From DATAYF01 sp036272735 (GTDB lineage: Bacteria; Chloroflexota; Ktedonobacteria; Ktedonobacterales; Ktedonobacteraceae), in contig DATAYF010000042.1 of assembly GCA_036272735.1 (NCBI GenBank), positions 1-9,940 on the forward strand: a stretch of DNA of 9,940 nucleotides, in the 5' to 3' direction. A program made the translations under genes and the position numbers. A model generated the notes under the pieces. The model searched no databases, was not told where the DNA came from, and saw nothing but the letters and a program-made list of their open reading frames with translations. Positions 1 to 5,793 of this stretch are shown here, in pieces (the first letter of the stretch is position 1; every line of letters starts with the position of its first letter).

Positions 1-117
1 TACCTTCATCAGAAAATAGCACACTCTTTACAATAATAGACACGACAACAGCTATACCTTACTGATACTATACCAGTTCTCGCCGTTGCCTACCACATAG
101 CTCTTCGTTAGGTACTA
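1..117. other. AT-rich non-coding flank left of the IS630 remnant
   Basis: I see no gene here. The stretch is AT-rich and contains a weak 17-bp near-palindrome at 60-76 (ACTG arms and TA steps match, centre does not). The TA at 116-117 directly precedes the IS630 terminus and is the expected target dinucleotide of that family. Confidence 0.5.
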
Positions 118-162
118 CAGCGGTGTGCTCAAAGATTGAGCTTGTTTAACTCTTCCTTTTTT
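118..162 (-). repeat. 45-bp IS630 terminus, inverted copy of 5470-5514
   Basis: This starts with CAGCGGTGTGCTC directly after a TA and runs to the T6 tract at 157-162. It is base-for-base the reverse complement of 5470-5514, and the identity also includes the TA. An internal CTCAA/TTGAG dyad lies near the end. Confidence 0.92.
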
Positions 163-413
163 AAAGAAGAGGATGTTCCCACCATACTGGAACTGCCTCT
201 ACTTATCCTCGATGGTGATGGCGATCGGAGCTTGGCTGGGAGTCTTCTCCTGCGCATTGGAGGTTCCGGCCAGGGCAGCGTCGCAGCAGGTGAGCCGTTT
301 CGCCTGGTCCTTGTGGGGGTTCGCTCTGGTTCCGGCAAAGGAGCAACTTGCCCTTGCGCACGCCGATCTGGGCAGAAGAGAGCGCCCCATCTGCCGAGCG
401 TACCACCACCGGC
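118..413 (-). pseudogene. Decayed 3' fragment of an IS630-family transposase
   Basis: On the minus strand, pieces of the C-terminal half of an IS630 DDE transposase can be followed across different frames when compared with the intact copy at 4537-5486. These include a KGKLLL stretch matching KGCQLLF, an LLRR stretch matching ALRRAG, an APIAITIEDK stretch matching ALLTITDRDA, and QFQYGGNIL matching WFQHCGYAL. At least one frameshift and an in-frame TAG after IEDK break it, and everything N-terminal of the second catalytic Asp region is missing. The coding part looks only roughly half identical to the intact copy by eye, whereas the final 45 bp (118-162) are perfectly identical to that copy's end. 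The fragment abuts the stop codon of the response regulator, so a past insertion or deletion probably fixed this boundary. No function is expected from the protein. The terminus could still be recognised by transposase supplied elsewhere. Confidence 0.75.
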
Positions 414-1088
414 TTACTCTGCCTGGATCGGTGGTAACAGACCTCGCTCAATGGCCGCCACGATGGCTGCCGAACGAGAGTCCACCTGTAATTTGGTGTA
501 GATAGAGGTGAGGTGCGCCTCAACCGTGCGCATCGTAATGCCCATCCGCGCGGCAATCTCTTTGTTGCGCTCCCCACGCACCAGCCCTTCCAGCACGGCT
601 CGCTCGCGTTCCGTCAGGTTCATGGCAGAGCGCTCTCTCCGTGAGGAAGAGAGCACAGGTGTGTGGTTCGTGTATGTCAGAATACGCGCCATGACTTCTG
701 GTTGCATCACCATTTCGCCGCGCGCGGCTGCCCGAATCGCGTGGAGCAAGGTTTCCTGGCTGCTCTCTTTCAGGAGGTAGCCGCGCGCGCCAGCCTGCAG
801 TCCACGAAGCATCAGTTCATCTTCATTGTAGGTCGTCAAGATCAGCACGGCGACCTGCGGCCAGGCACGACGGATATGCTCGATGGCCTGCAACCCGTCC
901 ATCTCGGGCATCCGCACGTCTACCAGAACGACATCTGGCTGGAGTTCGTTGACCAGGCGCACTGCCGCAGCCCCGTCTGCGGCCTCACCGACCAGTTCCA
1001 TATCTGCTTCGGTCCCAAGGATCAGGCGCAAACCAGTCCGGACTACCGGGTGATCGTCGGCGATCACGACGCGAATGGTTTCAGACAT
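414..1088 (-). CDS. NarL/LuxR-family response regulator
   Basis: This is a 224-residue DNA-binding response regulator, the usual length for the NarL/FixJ group. The receiver domain covers about residues 5-122, with acidic residues D11-D12, phosphoacceptor D57 in LVDVRMPEMDG, T85 and K107 as the conserved switch residues. The LuxR-type helix-turn-helix is at about 157-217 (LTERERAVL, NKEIA, TVEAHLTSIY). A longer frame runs upstream to 1205, but I chose the ATG at 1088 because the protein begins in the canonical way (MSETIRVVIADDHPV) and an AAGGAG motif sits 9 nt upstream. The start overlaps the kinase stop by 8 bp (ATGTCTGA), so the two are translationally coupled and form a cognate pair. A GC-rich dyad at 405-411/429-435 spans the stop codon but has no T-tract. 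Targets are unknown. The dyad upstream of the kinase promoter is a candidate autoregulatory site. Confidence 0.95.
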   Translation of the reverse strand: MSETIRVVIADDHPVVRTGLRLILGTEADMELVGEAADGAAAVRLVNELQPDVVLVDVRMPEMDGLQAIEHIRRAWPQVAVLILTTYNEDELMLRGLQAGARGYLLKESSQETLLHAIRAAARGEMVMQPEVMARILTYTNHTPVLSSSRRERSAMNLTERERAVLEGLVRGERNKEIAARMGITMRTVEAHLTSIYTKLQVDSRSAAIVAAIERGLLPPIQAE

Positions 1089-2472
1089 GGAGATTTGCTC
1101 CTTCCCTCTCTTGCTCGTGATACCCCAGGATCTGACCTGGGCTTCCCCATGCTTCTTGCCCACCGGGCAAGGACACCTGCAAACGCGTTCCCGCGTCTGG
1201 AGCACTCCGAATAGTAAGGGAGCCGCCGAGTAATCGTGCGCGCTCGCGGATGCCGATCAGTCCGTAATGCCCAGACCCGGGATGCGCCTTGGGATCAAAG
1301 CCAATACCATCATCGCTTATGTCGAGCACCAGCAGCTCTCCGCGCGGTACCAGAGAAAGCGAGGCCTGTTGAGCCTGGGCATGGCGTGTGATGTTGGTCA
1401 ATCCTTCACGAACGATGCCCAGCAGGTGCTTTTCCAAAGCAGGAGAGAGGCAGAGCTTCTGAGGGATCTGCGCGTTGCAGGGAATGCCGCTCTCCGCGAC
1501 AAAACGATCAATCTCTTTTTGCAAAGGATCGGCAGCCTCAGAGGCGCCAGTCGATGGCGCACGTAAATCCTCAATGGCGCCGCGGGCCTCGATCAGTGCT
1601 TCGCGCGCGGACTGAACCGCCTGCTGGATAATTTCCTGGGCCGTCGCAGCACGCTGGTGGGTAAGATGGGTGTTGGCAGCTTCGAGCTGCAGGACCAGGC
1701 CTGCCAACCCCTGGGCCAGAGTGTCATGCAGTTCCCGCGCGAGCCGTTGACGTTCGTAAGACCTGGTCAGTTCCTCAATCCGTGCAGTCGAGGCTTTCAG
1801 ACGAACATGCGTCACCTGCAATTGGGAATGGGTGCGCAATTGCTGTAAATAGATCACGATATACTCGGCAACAAACAGAATCATGGCCAGGTACCAGATC
1901 GCAGATTGAGCGGAAGCCTGGAGCGAAACCAGGAGCGATACTCTGCTTTGCAGGATCACCGTATTGAGCACCAGCAGCAGAAGGTAGGCGGCAACGACCG
2001 CCAGAATGGCCCTGGCCTGGTCAAGGAGACTGATCGCCCCGATAATTAGAGCGAGATAGAGGCAGATCAGGAAGTCTTCTGGCAGTGCAGACCTCCCGGC
2101 CCCACACCTGCCCTGGGACAGGCAGAAGCTGATCAGACCCACGAGCAGCCCCTGGACGGTCAGGTAGGGGAAACGCCAGCGCTGTGGCATCTTCCCAGAG
2201 AGACCGAACCAGTACAGGCCAGCATGGCCTATCATCAATCCGCTGAAGAGGAGCACCGTGAAGAGAGAGGGAGAGAGCGGAGGGCAAACGGTGCCAGAAA
2301 CGCGGAGAGGCTCAGAAGAAGGCACTCCTGGGAAAAGCGAGATGACTCCGCTGCTGCTTCCCTCGCTGCCGATGAGCAGGAGTCCCATGAGTTGAAAGCC
2401 CCAGATAGCGATCAAGCCGAGCCACACAAGCAGCAACCAGCGTAGCAGATGTCCGGTACGAGCGTGCTTCAT
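1081..2472 (-). CDS. NarL-type membrane sensor histidine kinase
   Basis: This 463-residue sensor kinase would autophosphorylate and pass phosphate to D57 of the overlapping response regulator. The N-terminal half is a multi-helix membrane region, with hydrophobic stretches at about 10-34, 68-90, 103-119, 133-150, 154-172 and 188-209. It has only a short loop at 36-66 and no recognisable periplasmic domain. A coiled linker (about 210-240) leads to a HisKA_3 dimerisation domain with phosphoacceptor H249 in RELHDTLAQGLAG. The ATPase domain follows, with N-box N360 (REGLTNITRHA), G1 box DDGIGFD (387-393) and GLIGIRERA (404-412). Two ATGs are close together. The one at 2472 has GGAG 9 nt upstream, while the one at 2478 is too close to it. 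The frame stays open to 2637, but that extension is not kinase-like. The stop overlaps the regulator start. The signal sensed cannot be told from sequence. Confidence 0.93.
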   Translation of the reverse strand: MKHARTGHLLRWLLLVWLGLIAIWGFQLMGLLLIGSEGSSSGVISLFPGVPSSEPLRVSGTVCPPLSPSLFTVLLFSGLMIGHAGLYWFGLSGKMPQRWRFPYLTVQGLLVGLISFCLSQGRCGAGRSALPEDFLICLYLALIIGAISLLDQARAILAVVAAYLLLLVLNTVILQSRVSLLVSLQASAQSAIWYLAMILFVAEYIVIYLQQLRTHSQLQVTHVRLKASTARIEELTRSYERQRLARELHDTLAQGLAGLVLQLEAANTHLTHQRAATAQEIIQQAVQSAREALIEARGAIEDLRAPSTGASEAADPLQKEIDRFVAESGIPCNAQIPQKLCLSPALEKHLLGIVREGLTNITRHAQAQQASLSLVPRGELLVLDISDDGIGFDPKAHPGSGHYGLIGIRERARLLGGSLTIRSAPDAGTRLQVSLPGGQEAWGSPGQILGYHEQEREGANLHV

Positions 2473-2608
2473 GAACATTCTCTCCAGATCAGAGTACACC
2501 TCTCGTCTCCTTCTTCCGATTGGGCAAGCACTTCCTTCATCGCTTGAGCGAGAAAAACCCGAAAAGGAAACCAGGAAACGGAGCAGACAGTCAAGGTCGA
2601 TGGATCCT

Positions 2609-2614
2609 ATTATA
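2609..2614 (-). promoter_or_regulatory. Candidate -10 box (TATAAT) for the kinase-regulator operon
   Basis: Read leftward, this is a perfect TATAAT, 137 bp upstream of the kinase start. No good TTGACA lies 16-18 bp upstream. The dyad at 2624-2648 occupies that place instead, which would fit a promoter that depends on an activator. Confidence 0.45.
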
Positions 2615-2623
2615 CACACCTGC

Positions 2624-2648
2624 GGGAAACCCACCATTGTGGTTTCCC
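2624..2648. promoter_or_regulatory. Perfect 8-bp dyad, candidate operator
   Basis: The arms GGGAAACC (2624-2631) and GGTTTCCC (2641-2648) are separated by 9 bp. An alternative CCAC/GTGG pairing lies inside. It covers the -35 position of the leftward TATAAT. NarL-family regulators often bind short inverted repeats, so autoregulation by the neighbouring regulator is a plausible inference. The alternative is a hairpin in an unmapped transcript. Confidence 0.4.
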
Positions 2649-2855
2649 CTTATGCGGTATTCCACGATGACAACGCCTGCTCCCAGGCGCTACACTCGCA
2701 ACAAGAGCACGCAGACGAGAGGAACCTGTCTGCTCCACGCGTTTGTTGCCTCTCATCCTCACAGATGGAAGAGAGCTTGCCAACAGCAAAAACTGTTCCT
2801 TTTTCTGTCTTTCCTCCTGGAAGGAAGATCAATTCCCATCATGAAAGGATGCATC

Positions 2856-4223
2856 ATGTCTCTCTATCGGGCATTTACGCCTCTCTCCTGGCGTACCTTC
2901 TTCTTGCTTCTCATCCTGGCGCTGTGCAGCGCGTCGCTGCTGTTTGCTGTACATAGGGCTGCTGCAAGCAGCGACAGTCCGTCCATCACCCTGCCCAATT
3001 GGACTTACTGGGCAGGGACGCAGCCTCCGACTTATGCGCAGTGCAAGGCGGCCCTTGGAGTTCCCTGCTTTAGTCCCCAGGAATTGCGCCAGGCATATGA
3101 TCTGACCTCGCTGGTGAATGGGGGCGATACTGGCAAAGGCCAGACCATTGTGATTATCGATTCCTATGGCAGCCCGACGGCCTGGTCGGATTTACAGCAA
3201 TTCGATAAGGATTATGGTCTGCCCAACCCGCCATCATTTAAAGAGCTTGCTCCCTTCGGCTCCGTGCCGTTCGATCCCACCAATCAAGACCAACTTGGCT
3301 GGGCGGGAGAAACCTCGCTGGACATTCAGTGGTCGCACGCGATGGCGCCCGATGCCAGTATCGTCGTGCTCACCAGCCCGGTCTCTGAAACGGCGGGCGT
3401 CCAGGGCATGCCGCAGTTTCTACAACTGGAGCAGTACGCGCTGGACCATCACCTGGGCCAGATTATCTCGCAGAGCTGGGGCACCCCCGAAAATACGCTG
3501 TTTACCCCGGCTGGTCAGCAGGTGTTCCACGCGTTTGAGCAGTTCTACCAGCAGGCCGCGCTCCACGACATCACCGTGTTATCATCCGCCGGTGACTCTG
3601 GCTCGGCCAATCGCGACGTGAATGGCAATCCCTATCCTTTCCCGACCGTCGTTTATCCCGCTGCGTCGCCGTGGGTTACAGCGGTCGGTGGCACCAGCCT
3701 CAACGCTGATGTCAATGGCACCTACCTGGCTGAGATAGTCTGGAACGCGCTTGGTCGCGCGACGGGCGGCGGAAAAAGCCAGGAGTTTTCAGAGCCGTTT
3801 TATCAGCAGTTGCTGCCAAAGAGCGATCAGCAGCTTCTCAATGGGCACCGCGGCCTGCCCGATGTCGCGCTGAACGCCGGGACGCCCGTTCCTGTCTATA
3901 TGAGTTTTTTCCCAAGCTCCTCGAACGCGAATGGCTACCACCTTGGCGGTGGAACCAGCGCGTCAGCTCCTGAATGGGCAGGCATTACGGCGGACGCCAA
4001 TCAGTATGTAGGTCACCCGCTGGGCTTCCTCAATCCCCTGCTCTACCGCCTGGGCATGAACAAGGATGTCTACGCGCAGGATTTCCACGATATTACCACA
4101 GGAAACAACAGCGAGGATGGTATTCCTGGCTACCAGGCAACTCCCGGTTGGGATGCCACGACCGGTTGGGGCACGCCCATTGTGCAGCAACTTTTCCAGA
4201 CGCTGAAAGACCATCGCCTCTAG
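2856..4223 (+). CDS. Secreted sedolisin (S53 family serine-carboxyl peptidase)
   Basis: This 455-residue exported endopeptidase is of the sedolisin family, which have a subtilisin-like fold and work at acidic pH. A basic start and hydrophobic stretch (about 14-32) form a signal peptide or anchor. The catalytic Glu and Asp are E152 and D156 in GETSLDIQW, the oxyanion Asp is D247 in SSAGDSG, and the nucleophile is S368 in GGTSASAPEW. The C-terminal calcium site is visible as D412-I413 (DITTGNN) and D433 (GWDATTGWG). Only about 50 residues separate the signal region from the catalytic domain, so the roughly 180-residue prodomain of kumamolisin-type members is absent. C63 and C71 there may form a disulfide. 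I chose the ATG at 2856 because AAAGGA sits just upstream. The ATG at 2841 is possible, and the frame is open from 2520. It is divergent from the two-component operon. Confidence 0.93.
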   Translation: MSLYRAFTPLSWRTFFLLLILALCSASLLFAVHRAAASSDSPSITLPNWTYWAGTQPPTYAQCKAALGVPCFSPQELRQAYDLTSLVNGGDTGKGQTIVIIDSYGSPTAWSDLQQFDKDYGLPNPPSFKELAPFGSVPFDPTNQDQLGWAGETSLDIQWSHAMAPDASIVVLTSPVSETAGVQGMPQFLQLEQYALDHHLGQIISQSWGTPENTLFTPAGQQVFHAFEQFYQQAALHDITVLSSAGDSGSANRDVNGNPYPFPTVVYPAASPWVTAVGGTSLNADVNGTYLAEIVWNALGRATGGGKSQEFSEPFYQQLLPKSDQQLLNGHRGLPDVALNAGTPVPVYMSFFPSSSNANGYHLGGGTSASAPEWAGITADANQYVGHPLGFLNPLLYRLGMNKDVYAQDFHDITTGNNSEDGIPGYQATPGWDATTGWGTPIVQQLFQTLKDHRL

Positions 4224-4454
4224 GTGATGCACCTTTCAGCCGGGCAGTTCCGTGCGGCAAGCAGTCCACGCCCAACACGGAACCACCCTATTGAAAAAGG
4301 CAGGCGTTCCTCTTCTAAAAATCTGAGCAATTGCCAGGAAACGGAGATGCTCTCTGGCCTCACAGCGAGCAATCGGGTGATGAGCAGCCAGACAGGCGGT
4401 AAGATAGGCGAGGAGCCTTTCAAGAAGAACGGCCAGGGAATGGTAACGGTCTTA
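4224..4454. other. Non-coding spacer between protease and IS630 element
   Basis: The stretch holds a strong hairpin at 4242-4288 and otherwise no supportable gene. The minus strand of 4300-4450 reads open in one frame with leucine-rich segments, which could be relic transposase coding. I could not match it to a family. The TA at 4453-4454 is the likely left target site of the IS. Confidence 0.4.
4242..4288 (+). terminator. Hairpin downstream of the protease, possible transcript end
   Basis: GTTCCGTG (4247-4254) pairs perfectly with CACGGAAC (4276-4283). Beyond a symmetric CA/CA internal loop, GGG (4242-4244) pairs with CCC (4286-4288). The loop is 21 nt and no T-tract follows, so it may be a 3' stabilising or Rho-assisted structure and not a classic intrinsic terminator. 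It begins 18 bp after the protease stop. A small AGGTG/CACCT hairpin (4222-4234) overlaps the stop itself. Confidence 0.4.
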
Positions 4455-4536
4455 CAAAGGGCTTAAGCTCAGGCGAAAAGGAAGGAAAGGCGGAAAAGAA
4501 GTGAAGCGATGATTATATCGAAAGGAGTGCATGCCA

Positions 4537-5486
4537 ATGAGAGCGTATTCGCAAGATTTGCGAGAACGAGTTCTACGAGCAATAGACCAGGGTCACCCCG
4601 GATCCACGATTGTACAGTTCTTTGGGATTTCTCTGGCCACACTCAAGCGGTACCTCAAGCAACGACGAGAGGAAGGGCATGTACAGCCCAAAGCGATTCC
4701 TGGTCGTCCTCCAAAGAAACGAGCACAGGTAGAAGCTGGCGTGCTGCTCCAGCTACAGGCACATGATGATGCCACTCTAGCGCAACACTGCGCAATGTGG
4801 GAGCAGGCCCACGGTGAACGCGTGAGTCGGTGGACCATGAGCCGGGCGATCAAGAGGCTCGGCTGGACGCGAAAAAAAAGTCGCTCAGGGCAACGGAGCG
4901 CAACGAGGAGGAGCGGGCCGCTTGGCGAGAGAACGCAAGCCAGCTTCCGCCAGAAGCGTTGGTATTTATTGATGAGTGCGGTTCCAACATTGCCTTGACA
5001 CCTCTGTATGCTCGTGCGCCAAAGGGAGAACGTGCCGAAGGAAGCGTTCCGCGCAACCGCGGCAAGAATACGACGCTGATCGCCGCACTGACTCTGGAAG
5101 GCGTTGGAGCCGCCATGATCCTTGAAGGATCAGCCAATATGACGGCTTTTGAGCTATACGTCGAACACGTTTTGGCTCCCAGTTTACATGCTGGACAGAT
5201 CGTCGTCATGGACAACCTCCAAGCGCACAAAAGTGCACGGGCCAAGCAGACGATCGAAGCGAAAGGCTGCCAGCTCCTCTTCTTACCTGGCTATTCACCT
5301 GACCTTTCCCCCATTGAAGAAGCCTTCTCGAAGCTCAAAACGGCCTTGCGACGAGCAGGAGCTAGAACGCGTGAAGCACTGGAAGAAGCCATTGGCCAGG
5401 CATTGCTGACTATTACGGATCGGGATGCCCAGGGATGGTTCCAGCATTGTGGTTATGCTCTTCCTGCTCAAAAAAGGAAGAGTTAA
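4537..5486 (+). CDS. IS630-family transposase, two frames joined by -1 frameshift
   Basis: This is the DDE transposase that would cut and paste the element at TA sites. The first frame (4537 to about 4878) carries an N-terminal helix-turn-helix (AYSQDLRERVL, GISLATLKRYL) and a linker. The second frame (to 5486) carries the RNaseH-like catalytic core. Read through a -1 shift at the A8 run (4872-4879), the join gives LGWTRKKKSLRAT, as expected for the family, and a 316-residue protein. Catalytic residues in the fused protein are D146 (VFIDECG), D226 (VVMDNLQAHKS) and E261 (SPIEEAFSKLK). The ATG at 4537 has GGAG 9 nt upstream, while the ATG at 4531 is too close to it. Unshifted, the first frame ends at 4998 and would give only the DNA-binding part, a possible inhibitor. 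A one-base loss in the A-run is the alternative explanation for the two frames. Confidence 0.88.
4872..4900 (+). promoter_or_regulatory. Candidate programmed -1 ribosomal frameshift signal
   Basis: Eight A residues (4872-4879) include the slippery heptamer A_AAA_AAA in the phase of the first frame. A small hairpin follows at once (CGCTC 4882-4886 with GAGCG 4896-4900, 9-nt loop). Slipping back one base restores the catalytic frame. The spacer to the hairpin is only about 3 nt, shorter than typical stimulators. Confidence 0.6.
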
Positions 5487-5514
5487 ACAAGCTCAATCTT
5501 TGAGCACACCGCTG
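5470..5514 (+). repeat. Right terminus of the IS630 element
   Basis: This perfect inverted partner of 118-162 runs from the A6 run to CCGCTG and is followed by TA. It overlaps the last 17 bases of the transposase gene. Confidence 0.9.
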
Positions 5515-5522
5515 TAAGAGGG

Positions 5523-5566
5523 ATTTAGAGGTCATTTAGGCACATTTTGACACCCAAATTGACACC
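5523..5566. repeat. Short tandem direct repeats, possible IS relic or promoter remnant
   Basis: TTGACACC occurs at 5547-5554 and 5559-5566, a 12-bp period. Just before it, ATTTAG occurs twice about 11 bp apart. The TTGACA core equals a -35 consensus, but no good -10 box follows. Tandem motifs of this kind are also seen at ends of other IS families. I cannot decide between these. Confidence 0.3.
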
Positions 5567-5575
5567 TTATCAATA

Positions 5576-5621
5576 AAAAAGGATTGATCAGGATGGAAGT
5601 TTTTCCTGGTCAGTCCTTTTT
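5576..5621 (+). terminator. 18-bp hairpin with A- and T-tracts, bidirectional intrinsic terminator
   Basis: The arms at 5576-5593 and 5604-5621 pair over all 18 positions, including two U-G pairs (5584-5613, 5588-5609), around a 10-nt loop. The 3' arm ends in T5 and the 5' arm begins with A5, so it could stop transcription from either side, although the wobble pairs favour plus-strand RNA. It would insulate the IS transposase from genes to the right. Confidence 0.7.
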
Positions 5622-5634
5622 GTTTAATTTATCG

Positions 5635-5664
5635 ATTCATGGGCCACAAAGCATACCCGTGAAT
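5635..5664 (+). repeat. 9-bp hairpin with 12-nt loop
   Basis: ATTCATGGG (5635-5643) pairs with CCCGTGAAT (5656-5664). The single non-canonical pair, 5640-5659, is U-G in plus-strand RNA and would be A-C on the other strand. Confidence 0.55.
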
Positions 5665-5666
5665 AA

Positions 5667-5720
5667 GGGGTGGAAAGATATTTCCACCTTTGCTAAGGAG
5701 AGAGGCAAAGGTGGAAATAT
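5667..5720 (+). promoter_or_regulatory. Overlapping alternative hairpins upstream of the membrane ORF
   Basis: Three alternating segments are present: GGTGGAAA (5669-5676), TTTCCACC (5681-5688) and GGTGGAAA (5711-5717 region). The first two can form a tight 8-bp hairpin with a GATA loop, extendable by G-U pairs. Alternatively 5678-5693 pairs perfectly over 16 bp with 5705-5720 around an 11-nt loop. The folds exclude each other, as in an attenuator, or they could serve as nested protein-binding dyads. An extended -10 box follows 13 bp later, so in DNA form the repeats lie in the promoter's upstream region. Confidence 0.5.
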
Positions 5721-5732
5721 ATGGTAATATGA

Positions 5733-5741
5733 TGATATAAT
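5733..5741 (+). promoter_or_regulatory. Extended -10 promoter
   Basis: TGATATAAT is a perfect extended -10 (TGn plus TATAAT). Such promoters do not need a strong -35, and none is visible. Transcription would start near 5748, leaving a leader of about 45 nt before the ORF at 5794. Confidence 0.55.
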
Positions 5742-5793
5742 AATGTTCTTCTGATAGTGAGGGTTACGTATAAATAGTCTCTGGTTTCAGGCG

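Larger units (their letters stand above)
2473..2855. promoter_or_regulatory. Divergent intergenic region between kinase operon and protease
   Basis: This 383-bp region separates two divergently transcribed units. It contains a perfect leftward -10 box, an adjacent perfect dyad at 2624-2648, and a small AACAG/CTGTT dyad (2782-2786/2793-2797) followed by a T-rich tract in front of the protease. Open frames of both flanking genes run into it (kinase frame to 2637, protease frame from 2520). They lack family resemblance and well-placed ribosome binding sites, so I treat the region as non-coding. No convincing rightward promoter for the protease was found. Confidence 0.6.
4455..5514 (+). mobile_element. 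IS630-family insertion sequence
   Basis: This is an apparently complete element of about 1.06 kb carrying a frameshifted DDE transposase. The right end is well supported: it ends in CCGCTG followed by TA (5515-5516), and the same terminus recurs inverted at 118-162. The left end is my estimate from a TA (4453-4454), a weakly matching CAAAGGGC start and the expected length. Its inverted-repeat match to the right end is poor, so the left boundary may be off by some tens of bases. TA duplication on both sides fits the IS630/Tc1 mechanism. Confidence 0.75.

Noticed and set aside
136..577. Overlapping open frames on both strands of 129-577
   Set aside because: They are explained by the decayed IS630 fragment and by the C-terminus of the response regulator. 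None has a family resemblance of its own except the transposase pieces.
1089..1205. Upstream extension of the response regulator to 1205
   Set aside because: It would lie inside the 3' end of the kinase gene, whereas the ATG at 1088 has a good AAGGAG and the canonical receiver start.
663..1214. 183-codon plus-strand frame opposite the response regulator
   Set aside because: It lies wholly antisense to a well-supported receiver and helix-turn-helix gene and its start (1-2 His-rich residues) matches nothing.
2473..2637. N-terminal extension of the kinase frame up to 2637, and of the protease frame back to 2520
   Set aside because: The extensions overlap each other on opposite strands, lack good ribosome binding sites and do not resemble either family. 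The signal and membrane segments begin after the starts chosen.
4224..4466. 80-codon plus-strand and 67-codon minus-strand frames after the protease
   Set aside because: No recognisable sequence, no convincing ribosome binding site, and the region contains a strong hairpin.
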